Below, piece by piece: positions 33,990-44,739 of a stretch of DNA of 64,000 nt. This DNA comes from Cervus elaphus (lineage: Eukaryota; Chordata; Mammalia; Artiodactyla; Cervidae), in NCBI RefSeq assembly GCF_910594005.1, contig NC_057835.1:44540001-44604000 (forward strand), read 5' to 3'. How positions within the stretch are numbered: position 1 is the stretch's first letter; each line of letters opens with the position of its first letter. Position numbers and translations under genes: made by a program. The notes beneath the pieces were generated by a model, which ran no database searches, was not told where the DNA came from, and worked only from the letters and a program-made list of their open reading frames with translations.

Positions 33990-34415
33990 TTAAAATAAAT
34001 TTATTTTTAAGTGCAGGATAATTGCTTTACAGTGTTGTGCTGGTTTCTGCTGCACAACAGCGCTCATCAGGCATATATCGCCTCCCTCCCGAGCCTCCCT
34101 CCCACCACCCCCTTTCTACGCCTCTAGGTTGCCACATAGCACCAGCACCAGACTGGGCTCCCTGTGTTATGTAACAGCTGCCCACTAGCTATTTAACACG
34201 TGGTGGTGTATATATGTCAATGCTACTTTTTCAGTTCTTCTCACCCTCTTCTTCCCCTTCTGTGTCCACAAGACCATCATCTACATCTGTGTCTCTATTT
34301 CTGGCCTGTAAATGGTTCATCGTACCATTTATCTAGATTCCATATACATGCATTAATATATGATATTTGATTTTGCCCTTCTGACTTACTCCACTCTGTA
34401 TAACAGGCTCTAGGT
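33990..34415 (-). mobile_element. ruminant L1 LINE 3' end
   Basis: Antisense L1: AAATTTATTTTTAAGTGCAG, TTGCTTTACAGTGTTGTGCT, the CCTCCCTCCC-rich 3' UTR at 34080-34120, and ATTCCATATACATGCATTAA then CTGACTTACTCCACTCTGTA. It is 5'-truncated and shares its last segment with the L1 at 46.98-47.07 kb. Confidence 0.85.
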
Positions 34416-35269
34416 TAAATTCTAATACTAAACTATTATTGTTTCATAAACTAGGAGAAAATTGTTCTGATAACAAGCAGGAGAGGCTGGCAGGGACGAT
34501 AGATTTTCCACTCTTTCCTTTCTATTTTTTGTGAGCCTAAGTACTCTAGTTGACCAATTAATGGCAACAAACTGACAAATTTTCCTGACTACTAATTAAT
34601 TTGCTCTAATTTCACTAGTTTTGTTACTGCTAAGGCTTCTACTATTTCTGTATGTGAGTATCACCTTACCCTACTCATCCTATTTACCTCTTCAAACTTC
34701 CTCACATATAGAGAACCCAGTTCATTAACTTGACTCAGATGATACTTATAATCAGAGAAAAAACAAAGAAGAATTAATATAATGCCAACTAGTATAACTA
34801 TTAATTAGAAGGTATGTTTTGAGGGTTTTAAAACAAAAGAGTGGTAGAAATGATAATAGATTAATTTTAGGAAAACTGTAGTATACAGATAGAACACAAA
34901 ATGACACCACAGATAATTTTCCAGGAATTTAATGTACTTGATATATATCCAATGTGTGCCTATGGATGGTGAGCAACTAGTAGTAAAAGAGAATCACATA
35001 GCTGCATTTCTGGACAAATCAGGTTATCAAAAAGATGTAATAATGTCACTGTTTACCTCAATAATTTCTTAGGCATTCTTTGTTGATTCTGCTGGAGGTT
35101 ACATGAGATTATCCTAGTAAAAGCGTTACAATGACTTCAGCACTGTAGGACAGGAACACAGTAAGAACTAAAGGCAGGGAAGGAAATGCATAAGTAAGAA
35201 GGAAAAAGAAATGAAAGAGCTAAAAGATGTATTACTTGGCTATCAGGTGCCAGGAGAGTCCATTTTGCT
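34416..35269. other. AT-rich DNA, nothing recognised
   Basis: No repeat family or gene could be supported. Confidence 0.45.
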
Positions 35270-35370
35270 TTCTCTTAATCTTCATAATGCTCTTGTCAGG
35301 ATGGTATTAACATACCCATTTTTCAGACCAGCAACCTTTAACCATAGATTGCACTTGATTGTCTGCCAGG
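35270..35370 (+). mobile_element. MIR-like fragment
   Basis: TCTTAATCTTCATAATGCTC then ACATACCCATTTTTCAGACC echoes the MIR segment around TTTAATCCTCACAACAACCC and the downstream CCCATTTTACAG. The 143-codon frame at 35211-35642 runs across it and is not supported as a gene. Confidence 0.5.
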
Positions 35371-35764
35371 TTTTCAAGTCTGTGATGAGGACAGTAAAGT
35401 CAGAAATTTCAATTCCAGTCAGATCAAGACCTAACAGAGGCACCATTATGAAATCACATAGCTTAGACTCACATCTGACCACATTAAAATGTTGTTTATT
35501 CTTCTACAGGATGATAGCCTGTGTTTCAAGAGGAACTATCATTCTTGCCCCTGTAACAATTTCTCTGAGTTGTTTGTGCCAACTAAAGACTTTGATTGAG
35601 TTTCATATTAGCAAAGCCCTGGAATTACATGAATATGAATAATTGTCTACCTATCTAATAATTATTTTTAGAGAAGGATTGCAGAGCTGTTATCAGATTC
35701 TCAGGCTCAAACTATCTAATAGTTTACATTAAGTGAGGTAATTAATTCCCCTTCTGGACTCAAG

Positions 35765-35935
35765 CATTATAATTATTTTTAATCCTTACCATGGTCCCTG
35801 AAATAGCTATTATCTCTAATTATCAGTAAGGGAATTGAGAAGTAGAGAAGTCTAAGTGAGAGGGCTAGAATTCAAATCCAGGTCAGTTTCAGTCTTGAAC
35901 ATGGTGAATTTTATACCCTACACTGCATTCTATAC
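35765..35935 (+). mobile_element. MIR SINE
   Basis: AATTGAGAAGTAGAGAAGTC then AGGGCTAGAATTCAAATCCA matches the sense MIR core and the CCAGGATTCGAACCC segment. Confidence 0.62.
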
Positions 35936-36099
35936 TCTCACTGTAGATGATCAATAAATGTTAATTTATTTCCTTTACCCCAGTTGGGGACAAAGAACAC
36001 AGGTGTGTGAGAGTAATGTAGAACTGTAAAGCAGTTCCTAAATCAGTACAGATTAGTTTTAATGTAAATGATATAACAGTAATGCTAGTCAGCAGTTAC

Positions 36100-36420
36100 T
36101 GAATAATTTATATTGTGCTGAGCTGAGCATTAAGTACTTTACAAGCATTCTTTAAAGGGCTTCCCTGGTAGCTCAGTTGGTAAAGAATCCACCTGCAATG
36201 CAGGAGACCCTGGTTAGGTTCCTGGGTCAGGAAGACTCTCTGGAGAAGGGATAGGCTACTCACTCCAATATTCTTGGGTTTTCTTGGTGACTCAGATGGT
36301 AAAGAATCTGCCTGTGATGCGGGAGACCTAGGTTTGAGCCCTATGGATAGTATAAATGTGCCCAAGTGATGAAGATAGCATGATCATGTACAGGCAATGA
36401 AACTGAGACAGAGTTTTCTG
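36100..36420 (+). mobile_element. MIR-like repeat split by a SINE
   Basis: TGCTGAGCTGAGCATTAAGT then ACTTTACAAGCATTCTTTAA (left) and GGCAATGAAACTGAGACAGA (right, about 36393) are consecutive sense MIR landmarks separated by the SINE at 36157-36350. Confidence 0.6.
36157..36350 (+). mobile_element. double-headed Bov-tA SINE, truncated
   Basis: Two tRNA-like heads lie in tandem: GGGCTTCCCTGGTAGCTCAG (36158) and TTTTCTTGGTGACTCAGATG (36280), joined by the GGGATAGGCTACTCACTCCA linker. This matches the dimeric Bov-tA subgroup seen also at 41.3 and 57.3 kb. The second body is missing. Confidence 0.88.
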
Positions 36421-36889
36421 GGCTGATAGTTAAATTTTGTCCAAGACATTAATGAGAGAAGGGATGAGCAGTAGTGGCGGGAGAAAGCACTGAAGGAAGT
36501 CTTGTACTGCTTGTTTAAGAACTGTGACCTGATAACCTGAAAACTGAGGTTCTGGTAAAAACTGAAGGCATACTTTTTGTAGTGTGAAAAAAATTAATAA
36601 CCAGTATCTATTCATCTCTTCATGTTTGAATATGACTGTTTCGTAAATGTGTTGAAATGACTTATAAGCTCTCTTTCAGGTCTGGACTAAATGTTTATAT
36701 CACAGCATTAGGGCCCATGGGGCAGCATTTGCAAGTCCAAACTTAACTGCTCTCTTTCTTAGTGTGGGGGGTGAGTATCTATGGACTTGCAAAGCAAACA
36801 ACAGCAACAACAAACTTGTAGTATTTTCTTTTATCTATAATTATTAATAATGTTGTGAAGAAACCCAATTTGATATATTTATGCCAAAG

Positions 36890-37835
36890 TATAAGTGAAA
36901 TCTTTTTTCCAAGTTTTCTTGGGATTTAGTTGATTTATAATATTGTATTTGTCCAAGAAATAGAATGTGATGATTTGGTATATGTATATATTGTGAAATG
37001 ATTACCACAGTTAACCTCAATTCACATAATTATAAATTCTGTTTTTGTAACAAGAACTTTTAAGATCCTTAGCAACTTTCAAACATACAATATGGTGTTA
37101 ATATGGTCATTGTGACCAAGCTGCACATTACATCCCCATTGCTCATTTATCTTATAACTGGAAGTTTTTATCTTGTGATCATCTGTACTCATTTCCCCTA
37201 TCTCCAGCTTCCTGCTCTGGCAATCAATCCATTCTTTCTATCATAAGTTCAGTTTTTTAGATTTTACATATAAATGAGATCATAAAGTATTTATCTTTGT
37301 CTAATTTATTTCATTTAGCATAATGCCCTGAGTCCACCCACATGACCACAAATAGCCAGATTTCCTTCTTTCTAATGGCTGAATAATACTAGGTTGTTTT
37401 GCACCCCATTTTATTTATCCATTCATCCATCAAAAAACAGTAAGGCTGTTTCCATATCTGACTGTCATAAATCCTACAGTGAACATGGAGGTACAGATAT
37501 CTTTTTGAGATAGTAATTTCATTTCCTCTGGATATATAGCTAGAAGGAAAATTGCTGGATCATATATTAGTTGTATTTTAATTTTTTTTGGAGAACCTCC
37601 ACACTATTTTCTATAGTGGCTGCACCAATTTACGTTCTCACCAACAGTGCATAAGTTTTCTCTTTTCTCAACATGCTCACCAACACTTGTTATCACTTGT
37701 GTTTTTGATACTAGCCATTCTAACAGGTGCGGGGTGGCATTTAGTTAATTTCATTAGTTCTTCCTATAGAATTTTACTCATTTCTACCACATATATTATC
37801 ACATAAAGATCACATAAAGATTTTTGGTCACATAA
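36890..37835 (-). mobile_element. old L1 LINE, ORF2 3' end and 3' UTR
   Basis: Antisense L1M. Landmarks are CATATAAATGAGATCATAAA (37267), TGGCTGAATAATACTAGGTT (37377), GGATATATAGCTAGAAGG (37532), TGGCTGCACCAATTTACGTT (37617) and CACCAACACTTGTTATCACT (37678). The plus-strand frame at 37588-37806 is only its antisense. Confidence 0.87.
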
Positions 37836-38435
37836 ACATGAAAAGCTAGGTCAGCTAATTCTGTGTTCTCCATTTAAATAACAGTAAATCACACAAATCT
37901 TTCTGAAAGAATATTGTAATTAATCTCCAAAGATAGTTTATAATTCTGTATGCTCTGCTTTCATACACATTTGGCATTCTTTTGACTTTCAGTATTTATT
38001 TATTATATTTGCAAGCCTTTTGTTAAAATAGCTGGTACACAAATCATTTCCTGATTGCCACATGATTCTATTTGTATTTTTGAGTTATTAACCTTTGGAA
38101 TACAACAGTGGCTGGAGATTTGCCGGCAAAATAGTGCTTCCTTTTGGCACTTTTTGGAAAGAATATTTGTAAATCTGAATTACTGATTTATTTTGCATTC
38201 TAAATTTATATGGCACTTTCTTTTAAGCTAATGTAAATTAGACTAATTATAAGCTGTCTTTTTTCCCCACCAGGGCAAATAAAAATATAATTTGTAGAAA
38301 AGTTTTTCCTCTCCACATATTGAATCACTGTTCTCCTCTTCTTTGAAAGTTAATTCTGATTAAGATGTATTTATAACTCATTGAAATCTTTGACAAAACC
38401 TTGGCATACCTCTGAGTAATCACACATCACACTGG

Positions 38436-38612
38436 GTATGTGTGCTTAGTCGTGTCCGACTCTTTGTGACCCCATGGACTGTAGCCCACCAGGCTCCTCT
38501 GTCCATGGGATTCTCCAGGCAAGAATACTGGAGTGAATTGCCATTTCCTCCTCCTGGGAATCTTCCTGACCCAGAAATTAAACTCTCGCCTCCTGTATCT
38601 CCTACAGGCCAT
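38436..38612 (-). mobile_element. Bov-tA SINE, head-deleted
   Basis: Antisense body from GTGTGCTTAGTCGTGTCCGA through the CTCCTCCTGGGAATCTTCC segment; the outer head beyond TCCTGTATCTCCTACAGG is missing. Confidence 0.9.
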
Positions 38613-38834
38613 TGAAATACTTTAAAACAAATGAACAGTAATAGCTTGAATGACAAATATTACTAATATTGATATAATTTATTAAGGAGAATATGTTACA
38701 ATATATTAAAATACAGATAGACAGTGAAAGAACAAATTTAATTTTCAACTAAATATTGCATTGATATTTAGACCATTGGTTAAAACATGAGAACAGGTTT
38801 CTTCCATTTCAGGGAAGCAAAATACTTGTAGATC

Positions 38835-39045
38835 ACTTAACATTTATGAAGCATGTTCTCAGTCTGTAGGTATATATTTCCTTTATATATGTCATTTAAT
38901 TTAACTACATCCCTCTGTAATTGATAGCATTATCCTGTTTGCAGATAGGAAACAGGTTCAGAAAGATTGAGAATGATAACTAATCCTAGTAAGTAGCAAA
39001 ACCTAAACTGATCTAATTCCAGGGCAAAGCTCTTTCTGACACATC
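38835..39045 (+). mobile_element. MIR SINE, near full length
   Basis: ATTTATGAAGCATGTTCTCA, TTTGCAGATAGGAAACAGG and ATTCCAGGGCAAAGCTCTTT follow the sense MIR order. Confidence 0.65.
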
Positions 39046-39674
39046 AGTGTGGGTCTTTATCTGTTTGAAAACTGATGAACATTAAGAGCCTTCTTCCAGA
39101 GATATGCGTGGAGAAATAACATGAGCAATAATAAAACAGTAATCTCACTAAACCATTGGTGTGTGTTTGGTCTTGCTTTCACTGATAGACCTTTTTGCAA
39201 AATTGCTTTCCTCGAGATAGTGGACTTTAAATATTTCCTCTGGAGACTTTTCTAAATTATAACTATCAGAAAATGTTTTGCTTTAAGGCTAAAGAAAAAT
39301 GAAAGCTTACTTAACTACACCTCATAATTCCTGTCAGGGTAGGTATTATGGAACTCTACATCTGCCAGGATTCAAACTTAAATAAGGTGCCTCCACAAAC
39401 TCTTCATTTCTCTCTGATTTCTTCCTGATATTTTGAAGTAGAAATAATCGGATAACTATTCACACAAGAGAGAAACACTTTTTCTTGATCCTCAACATCA
39501 TGTTGCTGTAGGCTAATTTTTTCTCTTTTCCATTGCCCCTTAATACAGAGAATGTGTCAGTCTGCTCCACTCTGAGTGCATCTTACATAAACCTTCTCAA
39601 TCAGCCAGTTTTTGCCAAATGGTCTTAGGGTTAATTGTCCCCATATATGTATAATTCTGAACTTGTCTACAACT
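39046..39674. other. unique DNA, nothing recognised
   Basis: No repeat or gene could be supported. Confidence 0.4.
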
Positions 39675-39970
39675 TAAAGTCAGTAGAGCGTAATGGTTAA
39701 GAGAATTGGCACTGATTTGCAAAACAGTCACACACGACTTAGCAACTGAACAACAATAACAACAACCAGACAGAGTCCAAATACTGCCCATGCCCCTAAT
39801 TAGCTGTGTAAACTTGGAGAAGCCATAAGAGATCAGAGTCCTCATGCGGAAAACGGTATAATAAAAGCGTCTAGCCCTTACAGTTACTGTGATAACTAAT
39901 GGAATGTGAGATAGTGCATGTTAAGCATTAGCACAGTGTCTGGCTCTTGTTAATCATACCTGCTCTTATT
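39675..39970 (-). mobile_element. MIR SINE, near full length, split
   Basis: Antisense MIR: AGAGCGTAATGGTTAAGAGA at its left edge, AATTAGCTGTGTAAACTTGG in the core and ATTAGCACAGTGTCTGGCTC at its right. A 50-bp Bov-tA 3' end interrupts it at 39719-39768. Confidence 0.78.
39719..39768 (+). mobile_element. Bov-tA 3' end, 50 bp
   Basis: GCAAAACAGTCACACACGAC followed by TTAGCAACTGAACAACAATA is the extreme 3' end and A-rich tail of a 5'-truncated copy inserted into the MIR. Confidence 0.75.
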
Positions 39971-40261
39971 GTCAGTTATTCACTTTCTATTCCTGGTTTC
40001 AACTCAATGCTTAATATATAACAGCTGTTCAACACATATTTACTAGATAAAACTAGTTCTATTTAAGCAATGGGCCAATAGCAGAGTAAATACCCCTACT
40101 CATCACTTTGTCCTCAGAAAGCAAGAATAGATGCAAACCATCATAATCTCTTTTCTCACTCTAAATTTCCCATCCAGCCCCAGTAAATATTCCTGAATCC
40201 CAACAAGTTAGAGAATTTTTCAAATCACACAATTTGAAAATGGTTGGGCTTCCCTAATCTA

Positions 40262-40378
40262 ATAATGGACTTCTCAGGTTTGTAAAGAATCCAACTGCCA
40301 ATGCCTGCCAGAGATGCGGGTTTGATTCCTGGGTTTGGGAAGATTCCCTGGAGTAGGAAATGGCAACCCACTCCCAAT
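40262..40378 (+). mobile_element. Bov-tA SINE, partial
   Basis: A diverged head (TTCTCAGGTTTGTAAAGAAT) runs into the body and stops after GGCAACCCACTCCCAATA. Confidence 0.82.
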
Positions 40379-40479
40379 ATGTCCCAGGACCTCAAGGTCA
40401 CCAGGTGTATATTAATGCAGTCTAGTTAATATAAATGATTATAGTTCATAAACTACTTATGAACTCGTTTGTGCCTTTT

Positions 40480-40612
40480 AAAATTTACTAACTGCAAACT
40501 GCTTTGTTCACCTCTGAGTCTTCCAAGTTTTACAACAGACTGGTACATGGAAGGTGTTTAAGAAATGTTTGTTGAATAAATGAATAAATATGTAAATGAA
40601 TAGAAACTATGA
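40480..40612 (-). mobile_element. L2 3' end
   Basis: GGTACATGGAAGGTGTTTAA then GAAATGTTTGTTGAATAAAT and GAATAAAT units form the terminal antisense L2 signature. Confidence 0.6.
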
Positions 40613-40769
40613 AACACTAACACAAAAATATTTTTCTTTCCAAAAAATAATGAAAAAATTGCATTCAATAACAATCATTCTTAGTACTGATACATGACTT
40701 AGTCATTCCTATTCAATACAAAATATTCCATTCCATTTTTTTCTGATATTTTACAAGTTATTAATTAAT

Positions 40770-40833
40770 GGTTTTCCTAGTAGCTCAGATGGTAAAGCAT
40801 GTGCCTGCAATGCCAGAAACCCAAGCCTGGCCT
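40770..40833 (+). mobile_element. Bov-tA head fragment
   Basis: GGTTTTCCTAGTAGCTCAGA then TGGTAAAGCATGTGCCTGCA is a diverged tRNA-like head. The body is missing. Confidence 0.75.
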
Positions 40834-41009
40834 TGAACTAGATTTTCCTTTTACATTCCTTCTCTGTTCAGTGCAGTGCCTGGGTAGCTAAGAGAGGAGT
40901 TTGGTTTCTCAATAGCCTGAACACCTTCATTTTGGAGGGTTTCTGGGTTAGGTCTTAGCCTCTAAATTACCATATCCATGAGGTTTATCGGCATTCTCTT
41001 TAAAATTAA

Positions 41010-41036
41010 TTCAAGTTGTGTCTGACTCTGCGATCA
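41010..41036 (-). mobile_element. Bov-tA scrap
   Basis: CAAGTTGTGTCTGACTCTGC followed by GATC resembles the antisense body near its 3' end. About 27 bp; weak. Confidence 0.4.
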
Positions 41037-41085
41037 GTTTGCCCAAGTATCTGTATATCTGGTTGTCTGCTCGCTCTCTTTCTCT

Positions 41086-41087
<2 letters not shown>

Positions 41088-41124
<37 letters not shown>

Positions 41125-41173
41125 GATATCTCTCTCTACACACACACACACACACACACACCCTGATATCTCT

Positions 41174-41228
<55 letters not shown>

Positions 41229-41237
41229 GATATCTCT

Positions 41238-41276
<39 letters not shown>

Positions 41277-41282
41277 GATATC
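41088..41282. repeat. compound (CA)n minisatellite carrying SINE-edge units
   Basis: CA runs of varying length alternate with CCCTGATATCTC, which starts at 41121, 41161, 41225 and 41273; the spacing is 40, 64 and 48 bp. The first three copies are followed by TCTCTA and another CA run; the last continues into the SINE as CAGTTGGTAAAG. The unit therefore appears to come from the SINE's 5' edge. Long Cys/Val and Thr/His frames here are artefacts. Confidence 0.93.
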
Positions 41283-41590
41283 TCAGTTGGTAAAGAATCT
41301 GCCTGAAATGCAGGAGACCCCGGTTCGATTCCTGGGTCGGGAAGATCTCCCGGAGAAAGGATGGACTACCTACTCCAGGGAAGGGAAGGGATGGGCTTCC
41401 CTTGTGGCTTAGCTGGTACAGAATCCGCCTGCAGTGTGGGAGACATGGGCTCGATCCCTGGTTTGGTAAGATCTCCTGGAGAAGGGAAAGGCTACCAACT
41501 CCAGTGTTCTGGCCTAGAGAATTCCATGGACTGTATAGTCCCTGGGGTCACAAACAGTAGGACAGAGACTTTCACTTTCACTTTTCCTTC
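41273..41590 (+). mobile_element. double-headed Bov-tA SINE
   Basis: First head from CCCTGATATCTCAGTTGG, linker with GGATGGACTACCTACTCCA, second head GGGCTTCCCTTGTGGCTTAG (41391), then full body with the CTGTATAGTCCCTGGGGTCA variant and a TTTCACTTTCACTTTTCC tail. Its 5' edge merges with the minisatellite. Confidence 0.92.
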
Positions 41591-42229
41591 GCTTTCAAAG
41601 GCAATACAAAGATCAGTGCTAATGAATTAATGGGTTTGGCAGTGGACTATTTACTGACCTCTATTTTCTTAATGAGATATGAATCAACTCACCAGCCGAG
41701 ACTGAGGGAAGCAGAGAAGATGGAGGAAAATTTGAGGAGAGAGGGTAAAGCTTCTAAGAAAATGGTCCTTAAGGGGAATTAGAAAGAACTTACTGGTAAG
41801 TCTGGGCAATATTACCAGTCTTGAAAACCCATTTGAAGGTGGTTTGGTCGTTAATTTATTGGAATACCAATTTGTCATGCCAAAAGATTTTTTTCACCCG
41901 CTTGGCTATGTTATAAAGAGGTAGACAAGAATGAGAGATAACAATCGACAGACAATTCAATTAGTGATTTTTAAAACTTTTTCTGCTTCCCCCTCTCCCA
42001 CTCTGAGGAGCCTTCACAGTCATAGCTGCCCTGCCGGTCACATGTACCCCAACGAGGCAGCACTCCATTATCAAAAAATTCTAAAAAATGGAACATAGAT
42101 TTCCAGGTTAATTTAGCCAACTCAAACATTATACATAATATCTTCGGTTGGCAAAAGTTTTTGCAGTATAATTTAGTATTGCAGTATATTTACTTTAAGC
42201 AAGTAATTTGTCAATGTCTAGCAAGATAA
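41591..42229. other. unique DNA, nothing firm
   Basis: No firm call. TTCGGTTGGCAAAAGTTTTT at about 42144 recalls a mariner end but has no partner. Confidence 0.4.
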
Positions 42230-42600
42230 AAATGTTAATAGTGTTTTACACATTAATTCTAATTCTGGACCCTTATGCCAATAAATAATTTATATCTAGA
42301 AAACTATTATATAAATAAAAGTGCTCATTATCACATCATTTGTAATGAGAAAAATTGGAAACACCTTTAATTCTTAATAGGAAAATAATTTAGTAAATTA
42401 AACCCACTTATTAGAAAATTACACAGTTGTTATAATTATGAGACTATGGAACAAAATAGAATAATGCTTAATGAGGGAAGAATGAAGAAAGCTGACTTAA
42501 AATTTTGTCTACCTTGTGACAGTAATTATGTAAACATAATATTTATTAAAAATTAAAGCAAGATAAGGTTTTGAAAGCTCTATAACAGTAATAAGGATTT
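42230..42600 (+). mobile_element. ancient LINE-like 3' fragment, family uncertain
   Basis: GAGAAAAATTGGAAACACCT then AATTCTTAATAGGAAAATAA echoes an old mammalian repeat in which AAAATTGGAAACAACCTAAA precedes AATAGGGGA. Strongly diverged. Confidence 0.4.
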
Positions 42601-43298
42601 TATGTTGGTTTCAAAATGTTTTTAACATGGCACTTTATAGTTTTTTTTCGAGGCATAATAAGTTTTTTCTACTCCCTTTCTTAAGAATTTCTGATTATTA
42701 CTTCATTTTTCCATTTCATAGTTTCAAATAAAATCAGTGATTTTATCATCAGAGAAGATTAGACTTAATTTGATGTTTCATAATTCCAAGCTATTTGGTA
42801 TAAAAAGACCATATGCATTTGTAAGTTCTTTAAAAATATAATTTCAAGACTTTTTTTTGTGCTTAATCTTGCCTAGTCTGGAGTTTAAGCAAACTACCTA
42901 AAATTGATAGCCACTGTTTTTTCATTTTTCTCCTTTTTATTCATTTATCTTGCCCTTCACAGAAATGATAACAAATGAGTCTGCAGGTGCATCTGCCAAT
43001 TTCTTAAATCCCCTATTATCCACATTACAAAATCATACTAGGAAGAATGCTTCCATTATGTTCAGAGCTCTTTAGTTTTTATGCTTCAGCATTCTGTACG
43101 AAGTATCTTATATATCTTATTTAAGTGCAAAACTTGGATTCAACTTCTGGAAGCTTTTGATTTCTTAGTTCAAAAGTGACAGATCCTTAATTCAGCCATA
43201 TGATTCACAATTGTTTGTACAGTAAGAAGCTCCTAAATCATGATTTGATGAATACCTGGCAGTTTTCTTGCCATTTTTCAAAAGTTCTTTATTAAACA
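42601..43298. other. AT-rich DNA, nothing recognised
   Basis: No repeat or gene could be supported. Confidence 0.4.
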
Positions 43299-43333
43299 TC
43301 TCTCTCTCTCTCTTTCACACACACACACACACA
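43299..43333. repeat. (TC)n(AC)n microsatellite
   Basis: TCTCTCTCTCTCTC, then TTTC, then nine CA/AC dinucleotides. A likely length-variable marker. Confidence 0.9.
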
Positions 43334-43384
43334 TTTTGATTAAAAACAGACTTTGGCATTATAAAGTTTAAGATTCTATTTCCA

Positions 43385-43590
43385 GTTCTACAGTATCAGG
43401 GCCACTTCTTTTTAGGCAAGTAACCTAATGTCTCTGAATCTTGTTATTTTCATCTCTAAAATGGAGATTACAATTACATCAGACAGTCCTCAAAACATCT
43501 GTAGTGATTTCAGAGTTTCTTTTTCAGAGTCAGGTACAAAGCAGGCACTCAGTAAATGACTAGTGCTTTTATTACTTTATTATTATTTCT
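43385..43590 (-). mobile_element. MIR SINE
   Basis: TAGGCAAGTAACCTAATGTC, then ATCTCTAAAATGGAGATTAC and AAAGCAGGCACTCAGTAAAT are the ordered antisense MIR landmarks. Confidence 0.75.
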
Positions 43591-44039
43591 GTATTTAATT
43601 TTAACTGAGTCAGTGAGTTCCTATAATAAAAATGCAATTTCAAGTAAATCAGGTAACACCTATTATCAGCAAAAATTTTAACTGAGTTCATTACTTTCTA
43701 TGCAACTCAGATTAGTGTTCTGCCTTTTTTCTGTGCCGTATGTAGGTGTTCAACAGATTAAGTTAATAAATGTATGAATACATGAATGTGTAGGTGAATG
43801 ATTAAATGCTTATTTTTGAGAAGGTAGAAAAAAATATGACACAGTGGAACAAATAAGAGAATAGTCTATGGGAAAATATGCCAAACTCACACATGTGCCC
43901 AGGGCCAGCCTAGGAAAAATTGCTTTTTTTTTTTTTTTAAAGAAAAATGTGTCAAAATAACTTATTTAGTACTAATAAAAATAGTCATATCAACCATACT
44001 AAAATAGAATGTTGAGCTACAGTTCCATTAAGTGACATT

Positions 44040-44250
44040 GTGCCAGCACTCATTCAATAAGTTGTGTCCGACTCTGTGGCCCATGCTCCTCTGTTCATGG
44101 GTATTCCTGGCAAGAATACTGGAGTGGGTTGCCATTTCCTCCTCTAAGGATTTTTCCCAGGAATTGAACCTGCGTGTCCTATGTCTCCTACACTGGCAGC
44201 TGGATTCTTTTGTGGATTCTTTAATCACTGAGCCACTTGGGAAGCCCCTG
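44040..44250 (-). mobile_element. Bov-tA SINE with target duplication
   Basis: Antisense copy with small internal losses (GACTCTGTGGCCCATGCTCC) and a duplicated GATTCTTTTGTGGATTCTTT in the head. A 9-bp direct repeat, AGTGACATT, at 44031-44039 and 44251-44259 brackets it. Confidence 0.92.
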
Positions 44251-44259
44251 AGTGACATT

Positions 44260-44739
44260 ATATAGTCTCAATTTGTGGAAAGCTTTTGAGATGGCTGAAA
44301 AAAGATGGTGAGTGACCTTTGAGCAGAAAAGATGGAGAGAAATGGCTTTTCCTACATTCTACTGTGCCTTTAAGTAAAATGCTTCATAATCTTGCTGCAT
44401 AGCTGTATGTCATTTGGCTTTAGGCACCTATTGTAATTTACCCTGTGAAGATAAGGTTTTGCCATGGAGAGGATTTGTAGAAGTAACACACTTTCCAGTA
44501 CCATTGGCAACCACAGGTAGCAAAAACTCCAGTTTAGATGAAACTACTATCAAATGATAGTATCATTTCCTTGTGAGTGTTTTGGGAAAAGATGGGTAGG
44601 AAGTGTATACAAGTGAACCATTTATTGACTGAAACAACATTTCATCATTTTGAAAACATAAAATACATTAAAGTTGTTAGAGCATCATACATTACTATTT
44701 CACTGTACTTTAGACATTGCCTACAATCAACTGCCTACC
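44260..44739. other. unique DNA, nothing recognised
   Basis: No repeat or gene could be supported. Confidence 0.4.

Noticed and set aside
35211..35642. 143-codon frame
   Set aside because: It crosses MIR-like sequence, has no recognisable domain and no splice or promoter context.
41006..41230. Open frames on both strands rich in Cys/Val and Thr/His
   Set aside because: They are translations of the CA minisatellite and have no coding meaning.
41088..41282. CRISPR-like repeat and spacer pattern
   Set aside because: Regular units separated by variable stretches, but the variable parts are CA runs of different length in a mammalian genome next to a SINE; no cas genes.
42144..42175. Mariner-like terminal repeat
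   Set aside because: Only about 20 bp resemble a mariner end; no matching inverted partner within reach.
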